Assembly: GCA_904395335.1 (NCBI GenBank)
Contig: CAJFNR010000041.1
Location: 1-64,000, forward strand
Direction: 5' to 3'
Length of the DNA: 64,000 bases
DNA from: Candidatus Avimonas narfae
GTDB taxonomy: Bacteria; Bacillota; Clostridia; Oscillospirales; Acutalibacteraceae
The position numbers were made by a program, and so were the translations under genes. Positions 1 to 7,593 of the stretch are shown here, in pieces. The first letter of the stretch is position 1. Every line of letters starts with the position of its first letter. A model generated the notes under the pieces. The model had not been told where the DNA came from. It saw nothing but the letters and a program-made list of their open reading frames with translations, and searched no databases.

Positions 1-315
1 ATGCACCAGATTTCCTGAGGCATCCCGATCAAAATATGTCCTGTTTGTATTGGTGCTTTTCTCCGTCCGCAAGCCCGTTTCATCATATGAATACGATATC
101 ATGTTGGTCCACTTTTGTAAAGAAGTCAGGCGGCGGCCATTTTTCCACTGCATATTGGATATATCTGTTCCCCAATTCAGCGGATTGCCAACAGCGTCGT
201 AGGTGATGGTATTCCCGTTGTAACTAGTCAGCAGATCCTTCCACACCGGGGCGATATCCTCCGCTACGCCCGTGGCATAGCTGTACATCGAGCCGCCGCC
301 CGTATATGTCAATGA
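1..315 (-). pseudogene. Rhs/YD-repeat protein fragment
   Basis: Reading the minus strand from about 315 down to 1 gives an open frame with YD-repeat hallmarks: ITYDAVGNPLNW, then YSYDETGLRTEK and YFDRDASGNL. These belong to the Rhs/wall-associated YD-repeat shell that encloses polymorphic toxins. Upstream the frame stays open for about 30 codons of non-Rhs sequence (around FNFFDRTLFLSLTYT) and then meets a stop, with no credible start. The 5' part of the gene is therefore missing or out of frame. The frame runs off the left window edge, so the downstream part cannot be judged. Base composition is close to the core genome, unlike the AT-rich genes just upstream. Confidence 0.7.
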
Positions 316-405
316 AAGGAAAAGAGTGCGGTCAAAAAAATTGAACCACACCCTTAACCCCAAATGGCTATTCAATACAAAGCCTGCAAGGATTCACAGA
401 AAAAC

Positions 406-693
406 CTAAAATTGTTTACCTATATAGTATGACGATTCATTCTGCCTACTACTTTCAAATAATTCATATTCTGTTTCATCAAATCCATTGAATAAAAGAA
501 AACTTTTTACATCTGTATAGGGCAATATTTCATGCATTTCTGTCATTAATTCAATATAGCATTTAATCAGATTATTTACGTATACAGCAGAATAATGAGG
601 ATCCTCCTTTGAATCATTAAGGACATTCTCTATGTAGACTGGCAAATTGCAATTTATGTCCTTCAGGACATATAAGATTTGCTCTTTATTCAT
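406..693 (-). CDS. Small hypothetical protein, possible immunity protein
   Basis: Encodes about 95 residues, acidic and without a signal peptide or membrane segment. I do not recognise the family. ATG at 693 (MNKEQILYVL) is the chosen start; an in-frame TTG at 708 directly abuts AGAGAAAG and is too close to it to be convincing. The gene is AT-rich, unlike the core genome. It is the second small gene after the Rhs C-terminal remnant on the same strand, the usual place for cognate or spare immunity genes. The function is inferred from position only. Confidence 0.5.
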   Translation of the reverse strand: MNKEQILYVLKDINCNLPVYIENVLNDSKEDPHYSAVYVNNLIKCYIELMTEMHEILPYTDVKSFLLFNGFDETEYELFESSRQNESSYYIGKQF

Positions 694-720
694 TAGTAAC
701 CATACCAACTTTCTCTGTAA

Positions 721-1152
721 TCACATATGTAGTTCATTGTTGTTGGATTCCCCCCACTTATTAACACGTTGAAATTGAAATTTAATATTATTTTCAATTA
801 TGGTTTCAATATCTATATTGGGGGAGCTTACTTCTGCATATTGCGAGTCGACTATAGTGACAGTTATTTCACAATCTTTTGGAAGCTGTTTAGTGTCCAT
901 ATTAATATACTTTATATCACGATAAGCTTGTATCTCTGCACTTATAATATAATACTTAGGCAAAAGTATAGAATTTAAGAATTCAATACCAGACAACATT
1001 TTTTCTTGAAATAATGGCTTTATAACCCCATTTTCAACCGGCATATATATTTCACTTTCATTTATGAGCCAACAGTAGTCTTCGACGCGAATATTATTTA
1101 ATATTACAGCTAAATACTGATTATAATCGTTTGGAATTATAAATCTAATCAT
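721..1152 (-). CDS. DUF2691-like protein, probable immunity protein
   Basis: A 143-residue soluble protein. The pattern IPNDYNQYLAVIL near the N-terminus, then W and SEIY, YYIISAEIQAY in the middle and DCEITVTIVDSQY toward the end resembles what I recall of the DUF2691 family of Bacillus-type small proteins of unknown function; this is from memory. The start has AGGAGAG about 12 bases upstream. It lies only 15 bases after the Rhs C-terminal remnant on the same strand, so it is the best candidate immunity partner of that toxin tip. The immunity role is inference from neighbourhood. Confidence 0.6.
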   Translation of the reverse strand: MIRFIIPNDYNQYLAVILNNIRVEDYCWLINESEIYMPVENGVIKPLFQEKMLSGIEFLNSILLPKYYIISAEIQAYRDIKYINMDTKQLPKDCEITVTIVDSQYAEVSSPNIDIETIIENNIKFQFQRVNKWGESNNNELHM

Positions 1153-1167
1153 TACTCTATCGCTCTC

Positions 1168-1797
1168 CTAAGCAAAGATTTTTATCAAACCATCCGCTAT
1201 TCCTGTACCAAGGGTGGGCAACAAAAAATCATCTGCGACTCCTATGCCTGTAGCATTATCAGCAACTATTGCGACCACTCCTACTACACATACCACTACC
1301 GTGCCTGCAGCGATCACTTTTTCCCATGTAGAATTATAGGCATCTCCCCTGGATGGATTCCCTTCTAAATCCCATTCCCAGTCATGATAATGAGGTGATT
1401 GTAATTCTGGATGATGGTTGGGGTGTCCATAATCGGTATCTCTTTTGGCTTTACCTTCCGAATCATAATCACGCTCTTGCTTGGGGTTTCCGTTACGGTC
1501 ATAATCTGTCGCTGTAGAATTGGGCTCTCCTTTTAGAGGCAGATTGTATACTAAATTTAGCCTCGGGTCAACTGCACTATAATCATATTTCGCTGTCCCG
1601 TCGATATTTCCCCCGGGGACACGATGCGAACCGTAAATATCTATACTACTTATATATCCACTTGGATCACTGTACATCGCCGGATCATTGTTGCAGTATA
1701 CAAACAGATTTAAGCCGGTAAAGGATCTATTTATATCAAGAATATCATCCCATTAATAAACCTCTTGACCTGGGGATCGGAATTTTAATGAATATCC
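1168..1797 (-). pseudogene. Rhs polymorphic toxin C-terminal end, frameshifted
   Basis: On the minus strand LNLFVYCNNDPAMYSDPSGY is the classic end of an Rhs core, followed by about 155 residues of variable toxin tip. The tip has a His-rich stretch (GHPNHHPELQSPHYHDWEW) and a hydrophobic Val/Ala-rich segment near its end. The core is broken. About 1750 the frame must shift by one base to join RFIN to DDILDINRSFTG, and near 1778 the expected RYYDP motif is collapsed to CGATCCC, as if 8 bases were lost between two CGAT repeats. Beyond about 1797 no Rhs sequence is recognisable. The intact 169-codon part begins at an internal Met and would not by itself be a delivered toxin. Tip activity is unknown. 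Confidence 0.75.
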
Positions 1798-2223
1798 TTA
1801 CGTAATGAATCCCTAATAAAAACTAAGGAGGTGATGATTTAAAATAGTTAAAGTATATCTATAAAAGTGTAAAACAGGTATGTATGGGCCATATGGCAAA
1901 TTTGTTATTTATTCTTATATTTTAACGTGTATAGTTGATAAATTTATTGTATATAACAATAAATATTTTGTATGGATAATGCTATTTCTATGGTTTACTG
2001 GTATAATGGTTAATATAATACCAAAAAATTAATAAGGTAAAAAACGATTTCTTAATGGAGATGAAATTTCAGATAACAGAACCTTTCTTGCCAAACCTTT
2101 TCATATTGTGCTAATAACCCCGTAAAGCTTAATTGATATTGGAAGCCATTTCAGCCGGCATATCATTTGCAAAGTGAGCCTATTCTTTATCAATCCGAAT
2201 CCTATTTTTTGGGTGGTGAAAAT
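1798..2223. other. AT-rich non-coding stretch
   Basis: No supported gene. The stretch is very AT-rich and holds an isolated strong ribosome-binding sequence, AAGGAGGTG at about 1825-1833, followed by ATG ATT TAA, a two-codon frame that looks like the relic of a lost gene start. It separates minus-strand Rhs remnants from plus-strand membrane-protein genes and probably holds the promoter of the gene starting at 2224. Confidence 0.4.
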
Positions 2224-2763
2224 ATGAGCAGGTTATTACTAATAATAGTGCTTTCCGTTGCTTTTTTCATTTCCGTTTTCTCTATGATTAGGAAAAAGAA
2301 AATACGCATATATGAAATGATCATTGCTATCTCGTGCATTAGTATACTTTCGATAGATATGGTTTTTAATTTTATACGTACTCCCCGGGAAAAATTAAGC
2401 AACGAAACGATTGAGATAATCCAAGAAACAGACTGGAGTGATAGCGCTTATTTAAGCAGAATAGGATTTGAACTATATGATAATACCTATAAACTGGAGA
2501 AAAGGTATGACGATGGTTTTTTCGTGATATACGTTGAGGACTATTCAGATAGCGATCTACCTAATCTTGATTTCAAAGAATACAATGACCACATTTCCTA
2601 TGCTTATTCTATAAGTGGTGAATATGATTCTCCGTTTTCTATAAAACCAGTATCTATGTCCCGACTATATTATTTTATTATTGAGGATAAAGTTGTTTCG
2701 ATAAGAGAACATAGTGAAGAAAACAAACTTTTTGAAAGCTTTATTTACCAAACTATAGGCTGA
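2224..2763 (+). CDS. Hypothetical membrane-anchored protein
   Basis: About 179 residues. Two hydrophobic segments at roughly residues 3-20 and 30-48 are followed by a polar, acidic domain of about 120 residues rich in Tyr and Asp. ATG at 2224 is preferred over the in-frame ATG at 2167 because GGTGG lies 8 bases upstream and the hydrophobic segment then starts at the N-terminus. The family is unknown. The gene is AT-rich, lies in the polymorphic-toxin graveyard and is followed by similar small membrane-protein genes, so an immunity role is possible but unproven. Confidence 0.55.
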   Translation: MSRLLLIIVLSVAFFISVFSMIRKKKIRIYEMIIAISCISILSIDMVFNFIRTPREKLSNETIEIIQETDWSDSAYLSRIGFELYDNTYKLEKRYDDGFFVIYVEDYSDSDLPNLDFKEYNDHISYAYSISGEYDSPFSIKPVSMSRLYYFIIEDKVVSIREHSEENKLFESFIYQTIG

Positions 2764-2903
2764 TCACGCTCCGGGACACGATTCTATTAATCTTAATCAG
2801 TGTAGCGGAGTTTTTGTCTATCGTTCGTTCGGTGAAATTCTTAATTGCTTGGGGAATGTATGAATTGCTTAAGGTAAAGGGGTTTGTTTTTTATATGCGG
2901 TGA

Positions 2904-2996
2904 TATGTCTTTGACAAACAAAAAGTAGAGGGAGCGGCAAATCCCAAAACCGCGTCGCTGTACTCACTCTTTAGAAAGGATCTGTCTTCAGTATAA
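2904..2996 (+). pseudogene. Possible orphan toxin-tip 3' end
   Basis: A plus-strand open frame of 30 codons, directly after an in-frame TGA, ends in the residues AANPKTASLYSLFRKDLSSV and a TAA two bases before the AGGAGG of the next gene. It has no start. Ending just before the ribosome site of a small membrane-protein gene matches the clearer case at 4044-4238. A frame this short could also arise by chance. Confidence 0.3.
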
Positions 2997-3017
2997 GTAG
3001 GAGGTGTTTTGAAATAT

Positions 3018-3356
3018 ATGGGTAAAAGCAAATATAGAGGTATGGTTATAATTGTTTTCATTACATCATTATTTGATTTGTTTTTTGCTGCCATTAATAA
3101 ACAACAAATTTTTCGTAATGTTTCTCCATATTCATATGGAACCATTTTAGGGACACCTAGATATATGCTTCAACTTAGTGTCGTATTATTACTACAAATA
3201 GCGGTCATTGTTTCTACGGTCGTATATTATAATAATTTAAAAAAAACAGAAGGCTTTTCTCATAAGGTGCTAAAAATCACACTTCCCATTTTAATCGAGG
3301 CAGTAGTCCTTATTGCTATTTCTGTATTTTGGTATCAAAGCATACTTCTTATTTAA
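3018..3356 (+). CDS. Small hypothetical membrane protein
   Basis: About 112 residues with three predicted membrane helices, roughly residues 10-27, 49-70 and 86-109, and a short basic N-terminus. AGGAGG at 2999-3004 serves either the ATG at 3018 (13-base spacing) or a TTG at 3009 (4 bases), which would add three residues; the ATG is preferred only because it is the commoner codon. The family is unrecognised. The AT-rich codon use differs from the core genome, and the gene directly follows a possible toxin-tip remnant. A membrane immunity protein is plausible. Confidence 0.55.
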   Translation: MGKSKYRGMVIIVFITSLFDLFFAAINKQQIFRNVSPYSYGTILGTPRYMLQLSVVLLLQIAVIVSTVVYYNNLKKTEGFSHKVLKITLPILIEAVVLIAISVFWYQSILLI

Positions 3357-3497
3357 GACTCACCACTGCGGATGAAGTATAGTGAAATTCATTTAAGATG
3401 GGAGTAATCTCGGTTACTCTCACGCCGATTTTTCGCATGTCAATTTTTTAATATTGTTTTTTTGTTGAACGGTAACGGATCACATTAATCATTACAT

Positions 3498-3689
3498 AAT
3501 GGATTTTATGATCCAGATATTAACGTGACTTCAAATGCCGCTATGCCTAGTGGGGGTATGATCCCAAATCCAATAGCCGTTCTTCAAGCACGGGTGCTAC
3601 TACTCCGGAAAAAGTATCTCCAATTAATAGGGGCAAGCGTAGAATTGGGCTGGGATTATGATTATTATCTATCTAGAGCAGCGTTTTAA
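3498..3689 (+). pseudogene. Possible decayed coding fragment before small membrane gene
   Basis: A start-less open frame reads GFYDPDINVTSNAAMPSGGM and ends in ELGWDYDYYLSRAAF followed by TAA. The stop overlaps the AAGGAGGG that serves the gene at 3702. In the middle an alternative frame (STGATTPEKVSPINRGKRR) looks at least as coding-like, so a frameshift may lie near 3590-3650. The rest of the 3357-3701 gap holds nothing I can support. Confidence 0.3.
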
Positions 3690-3701
3690 GGAGGGATCCC
3701 C

Positions 3702-4022
3702 ATGAAACCCATTTCTTTTCCCCCAAAAACTATGAGTAAAAAAAGAAGATTTTTTTTAGCGATAAACATCACTATAATATTTATCATTCAATTTGCGGGA
3801 ATGATATTTGCAGAAATATTTCATTTGTCTTGCCGCTCAGGATGGTTGCCTCGTCTTGTTATTTTATTATCTGTGATCCCTTTTTGTAACACAATATATA
3901 TTGGGGAAAAATGGGCTATTGAAAACAATAAAACTTTTTTTAAATATTTTCTATTTTTCTTGCTTTGCAGTTTTATTTTTGCTGTAATTTATACTCTTGT
4001 TTTTTTCGATTTTTCCTTTTAA
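3702..4022 (+). CDS. Small hypothetical membrane protein
   Basis: 106 residues, basic N-terminus (KKRR near residues 13-16), then three hydrophobic segments at roughly 17-38, 50-64 and 80-104. A strong ribosome site AAGGAGGG lies 7 bases before the ATG. The family is unrecognised; AT-rich and Phe-rich. It belongs to the row of small plus-strand membrane genes in the toxin graveyard, each possibly an immunity gene. Confidence 0.6.
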   Translation: MKPISFPPKTMSKKRRFFLAINITIIFIIQFAGMIFAEIFHLSCRSGWLPRLVILLSVIPFCNTIYIGEKWAIENNKTFFKYFLFFLLCSFIFAVIYTLVFFDFSF

Positions 4023-4043
4023 AAAATAGGGCACAACCGGTAA

Positions 4044-4238
4044 CATGTTGATAGCGGTACATATTATACGGCCGTGGCTATATATGTAAATGATCCCGGT
4101 GAGAAATTCGTTTTAACAAAAAACTTTAGCTTGCATTCCGCATCATATCTTCATATAGGCTGGGGTTGGAGTGGCTATGATCCTTCGAAAACCATGGAGG
4201 ATTATTCCAAATTAACAGCATATCACAAAGATTTTTAA
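4044..4238 (+). pseudogene. Orphan C-terminal coding fragment (toxin-tip-like)
   Basis: Immediately after an in-frame TAA, 64 sense codons are open on the plus strand and read as convincing protein: TYYTAVAIYVNDPGEKFVLT, then SYLHIGWGWSGYDPSKTMED and YSKLTAYHKDF before TAA. There is no start codon or upstream extension, so this is the 3' end of a lost gene. The TAA is 13 bases before the GTG of the next gene, whose ribosome site AAAGGGGG begins within the stop. This is the layout of a displaced toxin tip followed by its immunity gene. The activity of the fragment is not recognisable. Confidence 0.55.
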
Positions 4239-4251
4239 AGGGGGAATCAGA

Positions 4252-4611
4252 GTGAATGTGTCTTTTAGTATGTTTTACCTTTCTGTAATTACTCTAAAAT
4301 TCCCGTATAATAAAATGTTTAAATCTCATCAGTATCAGCAAATCCAAAAAATGATAAAAGAAAAAGGCTGGGATTCCAAGATTGAGAATATAATTACTGT
4401 TATTGATGGTATTTTTGCTTGCATATTAGCTGGCATTTTTCCTATTCTCTTTTTAAATTCGTCTCTTTCGAAATTTTGTCAAGCGATTTTAGTAGTGCTT
4501 TTATTTTGGTGCAGTTGCGGGTTAATATGGAACATCGTTTTTCTCTTAGTTTCTTTGTTTTTTTGTAAATGTTCTTACTCAGCCTTTCTTAAAGAGTGGG
4601 AAACTCAATAA
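4252..4611 (+). CDS. Small hypothetical membrane protein, possible immunity protein
   Basis: 119 residues from a GTG start with AAAGGGGG 7 bases upstream. There is an N-terminal hydrophilic part with QYQQIQKMIKEKGWDSKIEN (about 26-45), then two long hydrophobic segments (about 47-66 and 75-103). The family is unrecognised. It directly follows an orphan toxin-tip-like 3' end, which makes it the best-supported immunity candidate among the plus-strand genes. A stem-loop follows the stop. Confidence 0.6.
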   Translation: MNVSFSMFYLSVITLKFPYNKMFKSHQYQQIQKMIKEKGWDSKIENIITVIDGIFACILAGIFPILFLNSSLSKFCQAILVVLLFWCSCGLIWNIVFLLVSLFFCKCSYSAFLKEWETQ

Positions 4612-4626
4612 TATATCCGAGAAGAA

Positions 4627-4654
4627 GGGCACGGCCAATTTACTAGCCGTGTCC
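4627..4654 (+). terminator. Stem-loop after island membrane gene
   Basis: GGGCACGGC pairs with GCCGTGTCC (one G-U) across a 10-base loop and is followed by TTTACTTTAT. It is a weak rho-independent terminator for the plus-strand gene ending at 4611. Confidence 0.5.
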
Positions 4655-4803
4655 TTTACTTTATGTGAGGCAAATTACAGCAAACCATACGTATTCCATG
4701 CAGTACAAACGCATGTATGACAACCTTCCGCCGCGTAATTCCGTTTTTACAATAAAATAATAACAATAATTAACTTCTAGTCAGCTAACAAGCGCTCCTG
4801 GTG

Positions 4804-4850
4804 GGGTACAAAAAATGCCTTGAAGCATATGGGTACAAAAGGGGTACAAA
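4804..4850. repeat. Three copies of GGGTACAAA
   Basis: The 9-mer GGGTACAAA occurs at 4804-4812, 4831-4839 and 4842-4850, between the end of the AT-rich island and the terminator of the first core gene. No integrase gene is next to it. Its place at the island boundary suggests a recombination or protein-binding site, but that is inference. Confidence 0.4.
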
Positions 4851-4887
4851 CCGTGATTTCGGCCCCTTTGAGACAAAGACCCAAAGC

Positions 4888-4919
4888 AAAAAAGAGCCGC
4901 CCGGCAGGCAGCTCTTTTT
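4888..4919 (-). terminator. Terminator of the GGGtGRT operon
   Basis: Read on the minus strand, AAAAAGAGC with G/C-rich extensions pairs with GCTCTTTTTT around a short loop. It is a strong rho-independent terminator 36 bases after the GGGtGRT stop codon. Confidence 0.85.
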
Positions 4920-4955
4920 CAGAACAAATCCAGTATTCATGCGGGTTTGCGACCC

Positions 4956-5963
4956 TTATTTCAGCGCCTCGGACACCGCCACAGCGCAGGCAACAGTGGC
5001 GCCAACCATGGGGTTGTTGCCCATACCGATGAGGCCCATCATCTCCACATGGGCCGGGACGGAGGAGGAGCCAGCAAACTGGGCGTCGCCGTGCATGCGG
5101 CCCATGGAATCGGTCAGGCCGTAGGAAGCGGGGCCAGCCGCCATGTTGTCGGGATGCAGGGTACGGCCCGTGCCGCCGCCGGAGGCCACGGAGAAGTACT
5201 TCTTGTTGTTTTCGATAGCCCACTTCTTATAGGTGCCGGCCACCAGATGCTGGAACCGGGTGGGGTTGGTGGAGTTACCGGTGATGGAAACCTCCACGCT
5301 TTCATGCTGCATGATGGCCACGCCCTCCAACACATCGTTGGCGCCGTAGCACTTGACCGCTGCCCGCTCGCCGTCGGAGAACGCTTTCTCCTCCACGATC
5401 TTCAGCTCGCCGGTATAGAAATCGTAATCCGTCTCCACATAGGTGAAGCCGTTGATGCGGCTGATGATGTACGCCGCGTCCTTGCCCAAGCCGTTGAGGA
5501 TAACCCGCAGCGGCTCCTTGCGGACCTTATTGGCCGTGCGGGCGATGCCGATGGCCCCCTCCGCCGCGGCGAAGGATTCGTGTCCCGCCAGGAACGCGAA
5601 GCAATGGGTATCCTCGGACAACAGCATCTTGCCCAGATTGCCGTGGCCCAGGCCCACCTTGCGCTGTTCAGCAACGGAGCCGGGCACGCAGAAGGCCTGC
5701 AGGCCCTCGCCGATAACGGCGGAAGCCTCGGCGGCATCCGAGACGCCGCGCTTCAGCGCCAGAGCCACACCCAGGGTATAAGCCCAGACGGCATTTTCAA
5801 ACGCAATGGGCTGCACGCCCTTGACGATGGATTCCACATCGACGCCCTTGGACAGGCATAGATCGCGGGCCGCCTCCATAGACCCCAGATCGTTTTCCGC
5901 CAGGAACTTCTCGATCTTGGGCATGCGGCGCTCTTTGCCTTCAAATTTTACATCGTTAGCCAT
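4956..5963 (-). CDS. GGGtGRT family protein
   Basis: 335 residues with the name-giving motif GGGTGRT at residues 262-268, followed by long conserved stretches (DNMAAGPASYGLTDSMGRMH, AHVEMMGLIGMGNNPMVG). The family is widespread in anaerobic Firmicutes and of unknown biochemistry. There is no signal peptide or obvious membrane segment, so it is probably cytoplasmic. GGGAGGT lies 6 bases before the ATG. It is second in a two-gene operon behind an IscU/NifU-like scaffold gene, a pairing I know from related genomes, so a link to Fe-S chemistry is likely but unproven. A strong terminator closes the operon. Confidence 0.85.
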   Translation of the reverse strand: MANDVKFEGKERRMPKIEKFLAENDLGSMEAARDLCLSKGVDVESIVKGVQPIAFENAVWAYTLGVALALKRGVSDAAEASAVIGEGLQAFCVPGSVAEQRKVGLGHGNLGKMLLSEDTHCFAFLAGHESFAAAEGAIGIARTANKVRKEPLRVILNGLGKDAAYIISRINGFTYVETDYDFYTGELKIVEEKAFSDGERAAVKCYGANDVLEGVAIMQHESVEVSITGNSTNPTRFQHLVAGTYKKWAIENNKKYFSVASGGGTGRTLHPDNMAAGPASYGLTDSMGRMHGDAQFAGSSSVPAHVEMMGLIGMGNNPMVGATVACAVAVSEALK

Positions 5964-6026
5964 ATAGTACCTCCCTGCCGCAAATACGGCATATTTCGTG
6001 AGATTTTTCCTTGCAGCTGCGGGGTC

Positions 6027-6719
6027 TTATTCCTCGCGGGGATCGATATACTTGGCAGCGCCGTCGAAGCGGCCATACTGTCCGATGTTCTTTTTGTACG
6101 CCTCACTGGGATCCACGCCATGACGGATATCCTCCATCATCTTGCCCAGGCGGACAAACTGATAACCGATGACCTCATTTTCCTCATCCAGGGCCAGCTT
6201 CAACACATAGCCCTCCGCCATTTCCAGATAACGGACACCCTTGAGGCCAGTGGAATACATGGTGCCCACCTGAGAACGCAGGCCTTTGCCCAGATCCTCC
6301 AGCCCGGCGCCGATGGACAGGCCGTCCTCGGAGAAAGCGGACTGGGAACGTCCGTAGGCCAGCTGCTTGAAAATCTCACGCATGGCGACGTTGATGGCGT
6401 CGCACACCAGGTCGGTATTCAGGCATTCCAGCAGGGTTTTGCCCGGCAGAATCTCCGCCGCCATGGCGGCGGAATGGGTCATGCCGGAGCAGCCGATGGT
6501 CTCCACCAGCGCCTCCTGGACAATGCCCTCCTTCACATTCAGGGTCAGCTTGCAGGTGCCCTGCTGGGGAGCGCACCAGCCCACACCGTGGGACAGACCG
6601 GAAATATCGGAAATCTGGGTGGACTGCACCCATTTCCCCTCCTCCGGGATCGGCGCGGGGCCGTGGTGGGGTCCCTTCTTGACAACGCACATCTTTTCCA
6701 CTTCTTCGGAATAGTTCAT
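6027..6719 (-). CDS. Fe-S cluster assembly scaffold-like protein (IscU/NifU N-terminal type)
   Basis: 230 residues. GCSGM with Cys77 in the middle, plus Cys99 and Cys106, matches the cysteine layout of IscU/NifU-type scaffolds on which Fe-S clusters are built. Extra cysteines lie at 11, 49 and 56. The ORF extends eight codons further upstream, but AAAGGAG sits exactly before the ATG at 6719, so that start is used. The protein is longer than an ordinary IscU, with about 110 extra C-terminal residues. It is promoter-proximal to the GGGtGRT gene (63-base gap). No cysteine desulfurase gene is nearby, so this is a specialised scaffold rather than the housekeeping ISC/SUF system. Confidence 0.8.
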   Translation of the reverse strand: MNYSEEVEKMCVVKKGPHHGPAPIPEEGKWVQSTQISDISGLSHGVGWCAPQQGTCKLTLNVKEGIVQEALVETIGCSGMTHSAAMAAEILPGKTLLECLNTDLVCDAINVAMREIFKQLAYGRSQSAFSEDGLSIGAGLEDLGKGLRSQVGTMYSTGLKGVRYLEMAEGYVLKLALDEENEVIGYQFVRLGKMMEDIRHGVDPSEAYKKNIGQYGRFDGAAKYIDPREE

Positions 6720-6788
6720 AGTGGTGCTCCTTTCCATCGACATTCTTCTGTCGGACTTCCCTTGTTAAAATGTTGGCAAATCAAGCTC

Positions 6789-6817
6789 ATTATAGCGGGT
6801 TTGTCCCCAAGGTGCAA
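6789..6817 (-). promoter_or_regulatory. Promoter of scaffold-GGGtGRT operon
   Basis: On the minus strand TTGCAC (6812-6817), 17 bases, then a perfect TATAAT (6789-6794). It lies about 70 bases before the start codon. Confidence 0.75.
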
Positions 6818-6852
6818 GAGGAAAACTCCCCATCCGTCGAGAGCAAATTTGT

Positions 6853-6891
6853 GAAAAAAACCGAAAGCACCGCCGCCTCAGCGGGGTGCTT
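6853..6891 (-). terminator. Terminator overlapping the end of the HTH gene
   Basis: Minus-strand stem AAGCACC (plus CCGC) against GCGG and GGTGCTT, followed by TCGG and seven T. The loop and inner stem contain the stop codon of the HTH gene at 6878, so the terminator is embedded in the end of the reading frame. Confidence 0.75.
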
Positions 6892-7102
6892 CCTCCTTTT
6901 CCGGCACATATTCCAGCAGGTCACCTGGCTGGCAATCCAGGATACGGCAGAGCTCCTCCAGGGTGGAAAAGCGCACGGCCCTGGCCCGGCCGTTTTTCAG
7001 AATGGACAGATTGGCCGGGGTGATCCCCACTCGATCCGCCAGCTCGGTCAGGCCGATTTTTCGCTTGGCCATCACCACATCCAGATTCACCACAATGGGC
7101 AT
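6878..7102 (-). CDS. Cro/CI-type helix-turn-helix regulator (YozG-like)
   Basis: 74 residues, almost wholly one helix-turn-helix domain: MAKRKIGLTELADRVGITPA (11-30) forms helices 1-2 and NLSILKNGRARAVRFSTLEE (31-50) contains the recognition helix. Family members bind operators as dimers. A longer in-frame ORF begins far upstream inside the neighbour but lacks HTH character there; ATG at 7102, with AAGGAGGAAGACGT before it, is the real start. It follows the DUF2975 gene with a 26-base gap. DUF2975 membrane protein plus small HTH is a recurrent two-gene unit, so they probably act together. The target is unknown, possibly its own operon. Confidence 0.85.
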   Translation of the reverse strand: MPIVVNLDVVMAKRKIGLTELADRVGITPANLSILKNGRARAVRFSTLEELCRILDCQPGDLLEYVPEKEEAPR

Positions 7103-7128
7103 ACGTCTTCCTCCTTCGCCTTGCCGCC

Positions 7129-7593
7129 TCAGATGGTCATATCGTTTTCCTTTTTGTATTCCCCCGCCTGCTGCATCAGCTCGGCAAAGACAAACAACAT
7201 CAGTCCCGCTACCGTCAGGGCAGCGGCCAGAGCCAGCATAATCACCCGCAGCAGCCAGAAAAACGCCACCGCATAAAAGGCCGCCAGCAGCAGGCATTCC
7301 ACCCCCATGCACCGGAGCGCCCGGGATACGGGAGCGCCAAACGGCTTCCCAGCGCCGACGCGGCGCATCAAGCTGCGGGCCTGCCACAACATCGGCTCCA
7401 CCAGTATCCCGGTGACCAGAAGCACTGTCAAATGCTTGTAAAACCAGTTCCCCTCCATCCCCGGATGCTGCCCCGTTAAGGCGGGGATGGTCCAGGGCAG
7501 GGAAACAAGGACAGCCAAAACCGCCACCATGCCGATGAGCAGCAGGATCTCCAGCAGGTTGCTGAGCCCCCGCTTTTTTTGAGGGTTGTCCAT
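7129..7593 (-). CDS. DUF2975 family membrane protein
   Basis: 154 residues with four predicted membrane helices (about 15-35, 54-72, 95-113 and 117-140) and the RVGAGKPFG-type loop between helices 2 and 3 that is typical of DUF2975. The function of the family is unknown. The ORF is open much further upstream, but ATG at 7593 (MDNPQKKRG) follows GGAGAAGGTGTTGGAGAT and begins the conserved part. It is co-transcribed with the downstream HTH gene; family knowledge and spacing suggest that the membrane protein senses a signal and the HTH protein regulates. Confidence 0.8.
   Translation of the reverse strand: MDNPQKKRGLSNLLEILLLIGMVAVLAVLVSLPWTIPALTGQHPGMEGNWFYKHLTVLLVTGILVEPMLWQARSLMRRVGAGKPFGAPVSRALRCMGVECLLLAAFYAVAFFWLLRVIMLALAAALTVAGLMLFVFAELMQQAGEYKKENDMTI

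Noticed and set aside
2126..2227. Start-less frame ending at the start of the 2224 gene as another toxin tail
   Set aside because: Short, hydrophobic and without the coding look of the 4044-4238 fragment.
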